A stretch of 64,000 bases of DNA, taken from assembly GCF_000442275.2 (NCBI RefSeq), contig NZ_KE557311.1, positions 33,311-97,310 on the forward strand, given 5' to 3'. The position numbers and the translations under genes were made by a program. Below, in pieces: positions 1 through 8,577 of this stretch. A model generated the notes under the pieces. That model saw only the letters and a program-made list of their open reading frames with translations. It did no database searches and was not told the DNA's origin. Each line of letters begins with the position of its first letter. Position 1 is the stretch's first letter. Source of the DNA: Litoreibacter arenae DSM 19593 (GTDB lineage: Bacteria; Pseudomonadota; Alphaproteobacteria; Rhodobacterales; Rhodobacteraceae).

Positions 1-1368
1 AAGAACCGGTTGCCCCAGCCGTGCGGCGCGCGCCCCCGAGAACGAGATCTGCTCCACATGGTCAAGGAACTTGCGCGCCCGCCCCTCTTGGCGGATCTCG
101 ACCCCGTCGTCGCCAATATGCACATCCAGACCCTGCGCCGTGAAGGTGCCTGCGAACACCACCGCGCGGGCGTTCTGGCTGATGTTGATAAATCCGCCCG
201 CCCCCGCAAGCCGGGTCCCGAACCGCGACACGTTCACGTTGCCCACCGCATCCGCCTGCGCGAGGCCAAGGCAGGCCATATCAAGGCCACCGCCATCATA
301 GAAATCAAACTGGTTGTTCTGCGGGATCACCGCGTCTGTATTGACCGCCGCGCCAAAATCCAGCCCAGAGGCAGGTTGCCCGCCAATCACACCCGGCTCC
401 GCCGTCAGGGTCAGGTGCTCCAACAGGCCTTCTTCAGCCGCGACCGAGGCGACCCCTTCGGGCATCCCGATGCCCAGATTGACCACGCCGTTGACCGGCA
501 ACTCGAACGCACAGCGACGGGCGATCACCTTGCGGGCATCCAGCGGCAAGGCAGGGATTTCGCCCGACGGCGGGCGGATGCGGTTGGTGAAGGCTTGGCT
601 AAAGGCCGTGCTGTAGGTTTGCAGGTGGTTTTCAGGTTTCGAGACGACGATGGCATCCACAAGGATACCCGGAATATGGACGTCCCGCGCGGGCAAGGAC
701 CCCGCCCGCGCCACGCGTTCGACCTGAACGATGACCACGCCGCCCGCATTATGGACGGCCATGGCCTGCGCAAGGTTGTCGATGGTCAGGGCCTCCCGCT
801 CCATCGTGACATTGCCCGTCTCGTCTGCGGTGGTGCCGCGCAGCAGCGCCACGGTCAGGTTATGCGAGGGATAGAACAGGATTTCTTCGCCGCCGATCTC
901 CATCAGCTCGACCTGAGGGTCCGTAGAGATGGAGTTGACCGCCCCCCCGCCCTGTCGCGGGTCAACAAAGGTCTCCAGACCCACCTTCGACAGCATCCCC
1001 GGCTTGCCCGCTGCGATATCGCGGTACAGTTGGCTGATCACACCTTGGGGCAGGTTCCAGCCCTCGATCTTACCCTCGGTGGCCAGCTTCGCGACTTTAG
1101 GGATCAGACCCCAATGGCCGCCAACCACGCGCTTCAGCAACCCCTCATGCCCCAGCCGGTTCAAGCCTCGATCTTTGCCGTCGCCTTGCCCTGCGGCAAA
1201 CACCAGTGACAGGTCGCGCGGATGATCCGTTTCCAGAAATCGGGTCTCAATGGCGGCCAACAGCTCATCCGGCACACCGATCCCGACAAAACCGGACGTC
1301 GTAACCGTATCGCCATCCTTGACCAAGGCGGCAGCTTCGGCGGCGGAAACGACCTTGCCAGCCCTCAT
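1..1368 (-). CDS. Acyl CoA:acetate/3-ketoacid CoA transferase (YdiF type), C-terminus outside window
   Basis: Cytoplasmic enzyme that moves CoA between a short-chain acid or 3-ketoacid and acetate or a similar acceptor. The minus frame is open for 456 codons and runs off the window start. The family signature is clear: an EPGVIGG segment (catalytic Glu region), then GLDFGAAVN, QFDFYDGGGLDMA, GNVNVSRFG and AGGFINISQ, ending near an EGRARKFLDHVEQISFSG block. Family members are about 520 residues, so roughly 60 are missing. The start ATG sits in an ATGA overlap with an upstream short-chain-dehydrogenase remnant, so the two were probably translationally coupled. A ketone-body or short-chain acid role is inferred; the exact substrate is unknown. 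Confidence 0.9.
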   Translation of the reverse strand, partial: MRAGKVVSAAEAAALVKDGDTVTTSGFVGIGVPDELLAAIETRFLETDHPRDLSLVFAAGQGDGKDRGLNRLGHEGLLKRVVGGHWGLIPKVAKLATEGKIEGWNLPQGVISQLYRDIAAGKPGMLSKVGLETFVDPRQGGGAVNSISTDPQVELMEIGGEEILFYPSHNLTVALLRGTTADETGNVTMEREALTIDNLAQAMAVHNAGGVVIVQVERVARAGSLPARDVHIPGILVDAIVVSKPENHLQTYSTAFSQAFTNRIRPPSGEIPALPLDARKVIARRCAFELPVNGVVNLGIGMPEGVASVAAEEGLLEHLTLTAEPGVIGGQPASGLDFGAAVNTDAVIPQNNQFDFYDGGGLDMACLGLAQADAVGNVNVSRFGTRLAGAGGFINISQNARAVVFAGTFTAQGLDVHIGDDGVEIRQEGRARKFLDHVEQISFSGARAARLGQPVL

Positions 1369-1493
1369 GCTGCGGTCCCGCTGATGTTCAGGACTACGTT
1401 TGCGCCTGCTTGCGCAAACCCGCGCGACTGCCCCAGCCCAATGCCAGAGGTCGAACCGGTGATCACTGCCGTTTTACCAGTCGGGTCAGTCAT
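1365..1493 (-). pseudogene. bdhA: N-terminal remnant of a 3-hydroxybutyrate dehydrogenase-like SDR
   Basis: A 42-residue frame starting MTDPTGKTAVITGSTSGIG, the TGxxxGIG nucleotide-binding start of a classical short-chain dehydrogenase, continuing to ANVVLN as in D-3-hydroxybutyrate dehydrogenases. It then stops at a TGA that overlaps the ATG of the CoA transferase (ATGA). A complete SDR has about 250 residues, so over 80% is missing. It looks like a deletion fusing the gene's first 40 codons to the CoA transferase. It may still act as a translational leader. That the parent was bdhA is likely but rests on a short segment. Confidence 0.7.
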
Positions 1494-1559
1494 GAATCCG
1501 TTTCCTCAAGTTGTGAACATTCCACGTGCTGCTGCGCGCGGGGTCGTGTTGATGTCGCT

Positions 1560-2060
1560 TCACCCAAGCAGATCATCACGGGCCTCGATATCCATGGGCG
1601 GACGATTCGCAGCTTCAGGGTGCTTGTCCAATTCATCGTGCAGACGCTCCATCAAGACGTATAGCTGGTGCCTGTCGACCTCTGAAAACCCGCCCAAGAT
1701 GTTTTCCTCAAACGAGCGGGCCTCTCGGGTGATGCCCTTCAGCACGTCAAACCCCGCCTCGGTCAATTCGATTTCAACCAAGCGCTGATCTTGCACGCTT
1801 GCTGTTTTGGCGACCAGTCCGGTGTCCTCCAGCTTGGACACGGCCCGACTGACCGTAGGCTTTTCAAAATTCACGCATTTGTGGATTTCGCGTACCGACA
1901 TCTTTTCGCGTCGCGCCACATGCACAAGCACCCTCCATTCGGGGATCGAAAGACCGTAGCGGTCACCGTAAACTTTCGAAAGCAGCTTACTGATACGGGA
2001 CGACAGAATGGCAAGCTGATAAGGCAGAAAATATGATAAGTTGAAATCGTCGGATTTCAT
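1560..2060 (-). CDS. MarR family transcriptional regulator
   Basis: 166-residue dimeric winged-helix regulator. Helix-turn-helix and wing are visible at about residues 45-105: IPEWRVLVHVAR, MSVREIHKC, KPTVSRAVSKLEDTGLV, then the DQRLVEIELTEAG wing. The length is typical of MarR proteins with N- and C-terminal dimerisation helices. It is transcribed away from the aromatic catabolic unit starting at 2235, the usual arrangement for a MarR repressor controlling its divergent neighbour in response to an aromatic ligand. The 174-bp gap between the starts holds repeated GAAACG hexamers that could be its operator. The ligand is unknown. Confidence 0.88.
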   Translation of the reverse strand: MKSDDFNLSYFLPYQLAILSSRISKLLSKVYGDRYGLSIPEWRVLVHVARREKMSVREIHKCVNFEKPTVSRAVSKLEDTGLVAKTASVQDQRLVEIELTEAGFDVLKGITREARSFEENILGGFSEVDRHQLYVLMERLHDELDKHPEAANRPPMDIEARDDLLG

Positions 2061-2234
2061 GGCGGCACAAGCTCCGAATTTTTCGTTTCACAAGAAATGA
2101 TATTGACATTATCGCTTCGTGCAAGGAGAAACGTTCCCAATGAAACGATTTCGCTTACCTTACGGCAGGCGACAGCACACAGCAATTGGCCCGCAACATA
2201 TGGTCCGGGTCGATCCAAAGCAGGAGAATCATCC
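2061..2234. promoter_or_regulatory. Divergent marR / catabolic-operon intergenic region
   Basis: Shared upstream region of the MarR gene (minus) and the catabolic unit (plus). A TTGACA -35-like hexamer is at 2103-2108, without a convincing TATAAT partner. GAAACG occurs at 2128-2133 and 2142-2147, and its complement CGTTTC at 2084-2089, a candidate set of operator half-sites. The Shine-Dalgarno AGGAG at 2222-2226 precedes the ATG at 2235. The operator role is inference. Confidence 0.4.
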
Positions 2235-3185
2235 ATGGCCAAAGCATTCGCATCTCAAGGAGACATGGGTGAGAAGAACATCAGCTTTACAGAGGTCGGC
2301 GAAGGACTTTGGGCCTTTACCGCCGAAGGTGATCCCAACAGCGGTGTAATCATTGGCGACGATTCCGTGATGATCGTAGAAGCGCAGGCCACCCCACGGC
2401 TTGCAAACAAGGTGATCGAAAAGGTGCGCGAGATCACCGACAAGCCGATCAGCCACGTGGTTTTGACCCACTACCACGCCGTGCGTGTGCTGGGCGCGTC
2501 GGCTTTCGATGCGGACCAGATCATCATGGGCGACACCGCCCGCGCCATGGTCGTGGAGCGTGGTCAGGAAGACTGGGACAGCGAGTTTCAACGCTTCCCG
2601 CGCCTGTTCGAAGGCCACGAAAGCATCCCCGGCCTGACATGGCCGACCACCACATTCAGCGACAGCATGACCGTCTATCTGGGCAACCGCCGCGTCGATC
2701 TGATGCATCTGGGCCGCGCACATACCGCAGGTGACATTGTCATTCACGTCCCCGACGAGAACGTCATGTTTACCGGCGATATCGTGGAATACCATTCCGC
2801 CTGCTATTGCGGCGATGGCCATTTCGGCGACTGGGGCCATACGCTCGACAACATCGCATCCTTCGATGTGGACGCGATTGCGCCGGGGCGCGGTGACGCG
2901 CTGGTCGGCAAAGACATGGTCAACGCGGCGCTGGAAAACACACGGGATTTCGTCGAAAGCACCTATTTTCCGGCCGCGCGTGTCGCCGCCAAAGGCGGCA
3001 GCCTGAAAGACGCATGGGACGCGGTGCGCGAAGTCTGCGATCCGAAATTCAAGGACTATGCGATCTACGAGCATTGCCTGCCCTTCAACGTGGCCCGCGC
3101 CTATGACGAAGCGCGCGGCATCGACACGCCACGCATCTGGACGGCGCAGCGCGATCTGGAGATGTGGGATGCATTGCAGGGCTAA
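2235..3185 (+). CDS. Metallo-beta-lactamase-fold protein with altered metal motif
   Basis: 316-residue MBL-fold protein, first gene of the homogentisate-linked unit. The start is set by AGGAG at 2222-2226; an in-frame upstream extension lacks coding character. The fold is shown by DKPISHVVLTHYHAV, then LGRAHTAGDIVIH and NVMFTGDIVEYHS. The canonical HxHxDH motif reads HYHAVR, so the Asp and third His of the first metal site are replaced, while the HTAGD histidine and the GD aspartate are kept. The late histidine usually in GHG or PGHG is also not obvious (APGRGDAL). It may bind one metal or none, and its substrate is unknown. Conserved linkage with ring-hydroxylating and ring-cleaving genes suggests thioester or ester hydrolysis, or a non-catalytic role. 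Confidence 0.8.
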   Translation: MAKAFASQGDMGEKNISFTEVGEGLWAFTAEGDPNSGVIIGDDSVMIVEAQATPRLANKVIEKVREITDKPISHVVLTHYHAVRVLGASAFDADQIIMGDTARAMVVERGQEDWDSEFQRFPRLFEGHESIPGLTWPTTTFSDSMTVYLGNRRVDLMHLGRAHTAGDIVIHVPDENVMFTGDIVEYHSACYCGDGHFGDWGHTLDNIASFDVDAIAPGRGDALVGKDMVNAALENTRDFVESTYFPAARVAAKGGSLKDAWDAVREVCDPKFKDYAIYEHCLPFNVARAYDEARGIDTPRIWTAQRDLEMWDALQG

Positions 3186-3211
3186 AACGCCCCAAGGGAG
3201 GATGCACAATT

Positions 3212-4840
3212 ATGTTCGACGACAGGTATACTCTGGCCTTCAAGGCCTACCCTTATGAGCGCTCGTCCGATCAGGATCAGGAGGCCCCAGTACGTCACCC
3301 CGTCGTGATTATGGGGGGCGGTCCGGTGGGCATCGCCACAGCCCTTGATCTGGGGCGGCAGGGCATTCCCGTGCTGGTTCTGGACGACCACGAAGGCGTC
3401 GGCATGGGCAGCCGTGCGATTTGTTTTGCCAAGCGCAGCCTCGAAATTGCCGACCGCTATGGATGCGGGGACGCGATGCTGGAAAAGGGCGTCGTGTGGA
3501 ATGTCGGCAAGGTGTTTCATCAGGACCGACAGGTGTTCGAGTTCAACCTGCTGCCGGAAGAAGGCCACAAGTTCCCCGCCTTCATCAACATGCAGCAGCC
3601 CTATTTCGAGCAGTTCATGATCGAACGGGCCCGCGCCTTGCAGGCCGAGGGCGCGCCGATCCAGATCCGCGGCAAGAACCGGGTTGATACGGTGCAGGTC
3701 AAGGACGATCACGTCGTCCTGACTGTCATGACGCCCGACGGCCCCTACACGCTTGAGGCCGACTGGCTGATCGGCTGCGACGGTGCCGCCTCTCCGCTAC
3801 GCCGCATGATGGGTCTGGATTTCACCGGACGGGTGTTTCAGGACAGCTTCCTGATTGCCGACATCAAGATGAAGGGCAACACCAAGTTCCCGACCGAGCG
3901 TTGGTTCTGGTTCGACCCGCCCTTCAAGTCGGGCGCCTCTACCTTGCTGCACAAGCAGCCCGATGACGTCTGGCGCATTGATTTCCAGATCGGCTGGGAC
4001 GTCGATCGTGCCGAGGAGATGAAAGAAGAAAACATCCGCGCGCGTCTGGATGCGATGCTGGGGCCGGATGTCGAATATGAAATGGTCTGGTCGTCGATCT
4101 ACACCTTCCAGTGCAAGCGGATGGAGCATTTCCGGTCCGGCCCCGTCCTGTTCGCCGGAGACGCGGCGCATCAGGTGTCACCTTTCGGGGCACGCGGCGC
4201 AAATTCGGGCATGCAGGATGCCGACAATCTGGGTTGGAAACTGGGATTGGTCATCAAGGGCAAGGCACCTGAAACGCTGCTGGACAGCTATGACACAGAG
4301 CGGGTCTACGGCGCGGACGAGAACATCCTGAACTCCACGCGCTCCACCGATTTCATCACGCCGAAATCCGAGATCAGCCACATCTTCCGTGACGCTGTTC
4401 TGACCCTCAGCGAACATCATGAATTCGCCCGGCCCCTGGTCAACTCCGGCCGACTGAGCGTGCCTTGCACCTACGATGGCTCGGCGCTGAATTCGCCCGA
4501 TGCACTGGATGGACCCGCCCGCACACGCCCCGGATCCCCCTGCCCCGATGCCCCGCTGGGTGACGGGTTCCTGTTGCGCCATTTGGGCAATGATTTCACC
4601 CTGTTGACGATTGACGCAGACGCGCCTGACACTCTGGAAGAAGACGGCATCACCATCCGCCGCGTTGCGGTATCCGCCAAAGACGATGCGTCCGGTCAAC
4701 TGGCGACACGCTATCTGGGTGACGCGGGCTCTGCCGTTTATCTGATCCGTCCCGATCAGCATGTCGCCGCGCGCTGGCCCAGCTTCGACGAGACATCAGT
4801 CCGGCAGGCCCTGCGCCGCGCGATCGGAAAGGACAACTGA
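3212..4840 (+). CDS. FAD-dependent aromatic monooxygenase (class A), 3-hydroxyphenylacetate 6-hydroxylase candidate
   Basis: 542-residue NAD(P)H-dependent flavoprotein hydroxylase. The Rossmann GGGPVG is at residues 35-40, the DG motif is in DWLIGCDGAASPLRR, and the flavin-ribityl motif is in GPVLFAGDAAHQVSPFGARG. A C-terminal thioredoxin-like domain ends the protein as in MhpA/PheA-type hydroxylases. The Shine-Dalgarno AAGGGAGGA (3194-3202) fixes the start at 3212. It is followed 1 nt later by a 62-residue DUF2783-like protein and lies upstream of hmgA-maiA-fahA. This matches the known two-component MhaAB (flavoprotein plus small coupling protein) that makes homogentisate from 3-hydroxyphenylacetate. 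The general class is certain; the specific substrate is inferred from context. Confidence 0.85.
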   Translation: MFDDRYTLAFKAYPYERSSDQDQEAPVRHPVVIMGGGPVGIATALDLGRQGIPVLVLDDHEGVGMGSRAICFAKRSLEIADRYGCGDAMLEKGVVWNVGKVFHQDRQVFEFNLLPEEGHKFPAFINMQQPYFEQFMIERARALQAEGAPIQIRGKNRVDTVQVKDDHVVLTVMTPDGPYTLEADWLIGCDGAASPLRRMMGLDFTGRVFQDSFLIADIKMKGNTKFPTERWFWFDPPFKSGASTLLHKQPDDVWRIDFQIGWDVDRAEEMKEENIRARLDAMLGPDVEYEMVWSSIYTFQCKRMEHFRSGPVLFAGDAAHQVSPFGARGANSGMQDADNLGWKLGLVIKGKAPETLLDSYDTERVYGADENILNSTRSTDFITPKSEISHIFRDAVLTLSEHHEFARPLVNSGRLSVPCTYDGSALNSPDALDGPARTRPGSPCPDAPLGDGFLLRHLGNDFTLLTIDADAPDTLEEDGITIRRVAVSAKDDASGQLATRYLGDAGSAVYLIRPDQHVAARWPSFDETSVRQALRRAIGKDN

Positions 4841-4841
4841 T

Positions 4842-5030
4842 ATGGGCACTCTGAACCTCAAAGCGAATATCGACCGGCCAGATGATTTTTATGAGGCGCT
4901 ACTGAACGCGCATGACGGGATGTCCAAAGCCCAAAGTGATGCCTTCAATGCGCGGCTCATATTGATACTGGCCAATCATATCGGCGACCGCGAGGTGCTC
5001 AACGAAGCCCTCGCAAAAGCCGCAGAATAA
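4842..5030 (+). CDS. DUF2783-like small protein, possible MhaB-type coupling partner
   Basis: 62-residue (about 7 kDa) acidic protein starting 1 nt after the hydroxylase stop, so the two are translationally coupled. The sequence is mostly helical (PDDFYEALLNAHDG, AFNARLILILANHIGDREVL), has no Cys, no signal peptide and no membrane segment. The size and position fit DUF2783 proteins found next to class A aromatic hydroxylases, and the small subunit MhaB of 3-hydroxyphenylacetate hydroxylase. The predicted role is to couple NAD(P)H oxidation to substrate hydroxylation. Family membership is from pattern memory and the function is inference. Confidence 0.7.
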   Translation: MGTLNLKANIDRPDDFYEALLNAHDGMSKAQSDAFNARLILILANHIGDREVLNEALAKAAE

Positions 5031-5056
5031 AAACACTTCAAGGGAGAACTACACCA

Positions 5057-6088
5057 ATGAAAATCAAGACCAAAATGCTCGCGCTGCTTGCCGGGGCAGC
5101 TTTCACGGCCACCAGCTTTGCAACACTCGCCTCTGCCGAAACCCAACTGGCCCTTTCGAGCTGGCTGCCTCCGCGGCATCCAATTGTCGTCGGCGCGATC
5201 AAGCCTTGGGCCAAACAGGTCGAGGAAGTCACCGAAGGCCGCGTCACCGTGCGGGTTCTGGCCAAGCCAATGGGGCCACCGCCCGCCCATTACGATATGG
5301 CCGCCGACGGGATTGCAGACATAACCTATGGCCTGCACTCTTTCACTACCGACGACCGGTTCAGCCGCTCCCGCATCGGCCAGTTTTCGTTCATCGGGGA
5401 TGATGCGGTGTCGGGCTCCAAGGCGTTCTGGAACGTCTACTCGGGACCACTTGAAGCCCAGAAAGAGCACGAAGGCGTCAAGCTGTTGGGCCTGTTCGTG
5501 CATGGGCCGGGCATTTTTCACAATAACGCGCGCAAGATCGAAAAAACCGAAGACTTTGCCGGACTGAAAGTTCGTGTGCCCGGCGGCTATGTGTCGGAAC
5601 TGCTGACCGATCTGGGTGCCACGACGCTGTTCATGTCCTCTACCGAGGTCTACGAGAAGCTGTCGCGCGGCGTGATTGACGGCGTCACCTTTACCTACGA
5701 GGCGTTGACCGCGTTCAAACTGACCGACGACATCAAATACTCCATGCGGGTTCCCGGCGGGATCTATAACACCACATGGTTCATGGTGATGAACGAAGGC
5801 AAGTGGAACGAGATTTCCGAAGAGGACCGCGCCGCGATTGACGCCATCTCCGGCGAAGCGTTTGCCGAACTTGTGGGCACCGCGTGGAATGATGCCGATA
5901 CGAAAGCACTGGAAGCGATCGATGCAGCAGGCATCGAAATCTATGACGCGCCCGATGGCGTCTTGGCCGACATCAAGACGCTGGCTGCCAAGCATGAAGC
6001 GGCATGGGCCGAAGCGATCAGCGGTGACGGATATGACGGCGTCGCGGCTCTCGAAGAATTGCGCAAGCAATCCGGCGTGGACTACTAA
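5057..6088 (+). CDS. dctP: TRAP transporter solute-binding protein DctP
   Basis: 343-residue periplasmic binding protein of a tripartite ATP-independent transporter. Residues 1-27 form a Sec signal peptide ending in ASA-E. The DctP fold is shown by LSSWLPPRHPIV at the mature N-terminus, the FAGLKVRVPGG motif with the conserved arginine that binds a ligand carboxylate, and the GVIDGVTFTYEAL segment. AGGGAGAA lies 9 nt before the ATG. It is followed directly by dctQ and dctM. Sitting between an aromatic hydroxylase and homogentisate genes, it probably captures an aryl carboxylate such as a hydroxyphenylacetate. Confidence 0.93.
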   Translation: MKIKTKMLALLAGAAFTATSFATLASAETQLALSSWLPPRHPIVVGAIKPWAKQVEEVTEGRVTVRVLAKPMGPPPAHYDMAADGIADITYGLHSFTTDDRFSRSRIGQFSFIGDDAVSGSKAFWNVYSGPLEAQKEHEGVKLLGLFVHGPGIFHNNARKIEKTEDFAGLKVRVPGGYVSELLTDLGATTLFMSSTEVYEKLSRGVIDGVTFTYEALTAFKLTDDIKYSMRVPGGIYNTTWFMVMNEGKWNEISEEDRAAIDAISGEAFAELVGTAWNDADTKALEAIDAAGIEIYDAPDGVLADIKTLAAKHEAAWAEAISGDGYDGVAALEELRKQSGVDY

Positions 6089-6091
6089 GCA

Positions 6092-6643
6092 ATGGAAAAG
6101 CTGCGACACCGGTTTCCAAACCAGCCCCCTCGGGACGGGGGGCTGGATATCGGCCTCTTGCTGGACCGGACCCTTGGGGTCGGTGCCGCGGTTATTCTGC
6201 TTGTGCTCGCCCTTATCACCTGCATCGACGTGATCGGGCGTTACTTCCTTGACGCACCGCTGTCAGGCGCTTTCGAGATGACGGAGCTGCTGCTTGCGGC
6301 CCTCGTCTTCATGGCGCTGCCCCTGACCACGGAACGCAACGAGCATGTCGAGGTTGATCTGCTCAACATGGCGCTCCGCCCGCGGTCCCAGCGGTGGTTG
6401 TCGGCCTTTGCCGGACTGTTCTCGGCGGCTTTGCTGGCGACATTCTCATGGCGGCTATTCACCCACGCCTACCAGTCTGCGGTAGATGGCGCGGTGACCA
6501 ACGCACTGCAAATTCCCCTTGCGCCCTTTGGCTACTTGGCCGGCGCAGCCTGCCTGCTATCGGCGTTTATCGCCTTCCTGCGCGGGGTCCAGCCGCCTTT
6601 CGAACATCCCGGTGACGAGGATCATTTAGAGGGCGCACCATGA
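6092..6643 (+). CDS. dctQ: TRAP transporter small permease DctQ
   Basis: 183-residue inner-membrane protein with four predicted transmembrane helices (about residues 28-50, 62-82, 103-123 and 142-164). Family motifs include the IDVIGRYFLDAPLSGAFE segment after helix 1 and the ALPLTTERNEHVEVDLL region. It starts 3 nt after the dctP stop and overlaps dctM by 4 nt (ATGA), so the three are one translational unit. The role is to scaffold the DctM channel and the DctP docking site. Confidence 0.9.
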   Translation: MEKLRHRFPNQPPRDGGLDIGLLLDRTLGVGAAVILLVLALITCIDVIGRYFLDAPLSGAFEMTELLLAALVFMALPLTTERNEHVEVDLLNMALRPRSQRWLSAFAGLFSAALLATFSWRLFTHAYQSAVDGAVTNALQIPLAPFGYLAGAACLLSAFIAFLRGVQPPFEHPGDEDHLEGAP

Positions 6644-7956
6644 CTGAATCACTGATCGGTTTTGCCATTCTGCTTGCGCTCATCTTGCTGCGCGTGCCGA
6701 TTGCCTTCGCCATGTCGGCAGTTGGCGGCATCGGATTTGCCTTGATGCGCGGCTGGGAGCCCGCCTGGGCAATGACGGGCCAAGTGGCCTTTGATACCGC
6801 GCTGTCCTACAGCCTGTCGGTTATTCCGTTGTTCATCTTCATGGGCAACATTCTAGCCGGATCAGGTGTGGCACAGGGCCTTTTTGCAGGGGCTAACCGC
6901 CTGTTTGGCCGGATGCGCGGCGGGCTGGCAATGGCGTCGGTATTTTCCTGCGGCGGCTTTTCTGCGGTCTGCGGATCGTCGCTCGCCACTGCTGCAACCA
7001 TGTCCAAGGTCGCCATGCCCTCCATGCGGCGGTTCGGGTATGACGACAAACTTGCCACCGGGTCGATTGCGGCTGGCGGCACGCTGGGCATCCTGATCCC
7101 GCCCAGCGTCATCCTCATCATCTACGGCCTGCTGACCGAAACCAACATCGCCAAACTGTTCATTGCGGGCATCATCCCCGGCATCATCGGGGTTGCGCTC
7201 TATCTGGGTGCGGTGATGGTCGCCGTGCGGCTGAACCCCGCGCTGGCCCCCAAGCAAGCCGACCCCGAGCCTCTGAGCCGGAGCGACATGATCGGCCTGT
7301 TCAGCGTTCTGGGCCTGTTCCTGTTTATCATGGTCGGCATCTACGGCGGGTTCTTCACCCCGACCGAGGCAGCGGGCATGGGTGCCGGTGCATCCGTCGT
7401 GATCGCGGCCGTTTTGCGCACCATGTCGTGGCGCGAATTTTTCGACGCCACGATGGACAGCGTCAGGGCCACGGCAATGATCTTTGCCATCATCATCGGG
7501 GCCGAGCTGTTTACGAACTTCATCAACTTTGCAGGGCTGCCCGATGCGTTGGCCGGGTTCGTCGTCGACAACGAACTTCCCGTCTGGGCGGTTATCGCCT
7601 TTATCATCGTGGTCTACATGCTCCTTGGCTGCGTGCTGGAAAGCCTGTCGATGATCCTGCTAACGGTGCCGGTGTTCTATCCGCTGATGTTTGAGCTGCA
7701 ATTCGCCAACGAGCTGCTGCTGGACCCTGAAAACGCGCTGATCTGGTTTGCCATTGTCGTGGTTGTCGCCACCGAGATCAGTTTGATCACGCCACCTGTC
7801 GGCATGAATGTTTTTGTGCTGAAGGGGGTTCTGAAAGACGTCTCGCTTGGCACAATCTTTAAAGGTGTGTTTCCGTTTTGGGTCGCTGACATTTTGCGTT
7901 TGACCCTGTTGATCCTCGTCCCCTCTCTGTCTTTGTGGTTGGTCGGGGCGATGTAG
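6640..7956 (+). CDS. dctM: TRAP transporter large permease DctM
   Basis: 438-residue, about 12-helix ion-coupled permease of normal DctM length. Visible motifs are SVIPLFIFMGNILAGSG, FSAVCGSSLATAATMSKVA, GTLGILIPPSVILIIYG and ITPPVGMNVFVLKG, which form the elevator-type transport core with its paired re-entrant loops. It uses the sodium gradient to import the DctP-bound acid. The start overlaps dctQ by ATGA. A GC-rich hairpin follows the stop codon by 5 nt, so part of the transcript may end or be processed here before the ring-cleavage genes. Confidence 0.93.
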   Translation: MTESLIGFAILLALILLRVPIAFAMSAVGGIGFALMRGWEPAWAMTGQVAFDTALSYSLSVIPLFIFMGNILAGSGVAQGLFAGANRLFGRMRGGLAMASVFSCGGFSAVCGSSLATAATMSKVAMPSMRRFGYDDKLATGSIAAGGTLGILIPPSVILIIYGLLTETNIAKLFIAGIIPGIIGVALYLGAVMVAVRLNPALAPKQADPEPLSRSDMIGLFSVLGLFLFIMVGIYGGFFTPTEAAGMGAGASVVIAAVLRTMSWREFFDATMDSVRATAMIFAIIIGAELFTNFINFAGLPDALAGFVVDNELPVWAVIAFIIVVYMLLGCVLESLSMILLTVPVFYPLMFELQFANELLLDPENALIWFAIVVVVATEISLITPPVGMNVFVLKGVLKDVSLGTIFKGVFPFWVADILRLTLLILVPSLSLWLVGAM

Positions 7957-7960
7957 ATCT

Positions 7961-7980
7961 GCGCGGCCAAGTGGTCGCGC
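7961..7980 (+). terminator. Intra-operon hairpin after dctM
   Basis: GCGCGGCC (7961-7968), loop AAGT, GGTCGCGC (7973-7980): an 8-bp stem with one G-U pair. No T-run follows (CCTAAATCTC), so it is more likely an attenuating or mRNA-stabilising hairpin than a strong terminator. Confidence 0.4.
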
Positions 7981-8022
7981 CCTAAATCTCAACCTATCTG
8001 TCTGCTCGGAAAGGAAAAGCAA

Positions 8023-8568
8023 ATGAAAATCGAACAAATTCATCACGTTGCCTACCGTTGTAACGATGCCAAAGAAACCGTCGAATGGTACGGCAAGATG
8101 CTGAACATGGACTTTATTCTGGCGATTGCCGAGGACAAGGTGCCATCCACCCATGAGCCGGACCCCTATATGCACCTGTTTCTGGATGCAGGAAACGGCA
8201 ACGTGCTGGCCTTTTTTGAGTTGCCGACAAAGCCGAAAATGGGCCGCGATCCCAACACGCCGGTATGGGTACAGCACATCGCTTTCAAGGTGAAAGACCG
8301 CGATACCCTGATCGAATTCAAAGAGCATCTTGAGGCCAATGGCGTCGAGGTTCTGGGCATCACCGACCACTCGCTGTTCCACTCGATCTACTTCTTCGAT
8401 CCCAGCGGTCACCGCATCGAACTGGCCTGCCCCGATCCCGAAGAGGAGGCCATGCTGGCGCGTATGGACGAAGTGAAATGGGATATGCTCGAAGAATGGT
8501 CGCAAACCAAGAAAGCCCCCAAGCACGCCGACTGGCTGCACGCCAAAGAGCTTGAGAAAAACACCTGA
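8023..8568 (+). CDS. VOC-superfamily dioxygenase/isomerase-like protein
   Basis: 181-residue vicinal-oxygen-chelate protein with one betaalphabetabetabeta pair plus a charged C-terminal helix. The typical 2-His-1-Glu metal ligands appear as IHHVAYRC near residue 8, VQHIAFKV near residue 86 and HRIELAC near residue 131. The Shine-Dalgarno GGAAAGGAAA precedes the ATG. It lies between the TRAP genes and hmgA with a hairpin on either side. A lone VOC protein next to hmgA could be an extradiol dioxygenase, a glyoxalase-like enzyme or an accessory protein. It is much shorter than 4-hydroxyphenylpyruvate dioxygenase (about 350 residues), so it is not a standard Hpd. Confidence 0.85.
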   Translation: MKIEQIHHVAYRCNDAKETVEWYGKMLNMDFILAIAEDKVPSTHEPDPYMHLFLDAGNGNVLAFFELPTKPKMGRDPNTPVWVQHIAFKVKDRDTLIEFKEHLEANGVEVLGITDHSLFHSIYFFDPSGHRIELACPDPEEEAMLARMDEVKWDMLEEWSQTKKAPKHADWLHAKELEKNT

Positions 8569-8577
8569 ACCAAACCC

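Noticed and set aside
10..1209. A 399-codon open plus-strand frame
   Set aside because: It is antisense to the CoA-transferase gene, whose protein shows all family motifs. GC-rich codon bias keeps the opposite frame open.
2140..2349. Possible leader peptide with AAGGAG upstream before the MBL gene
   Set aside because: The frame overlaps the MBL gene, its sequence is basic and non-protein-like, and the 11-nt spacing is long.
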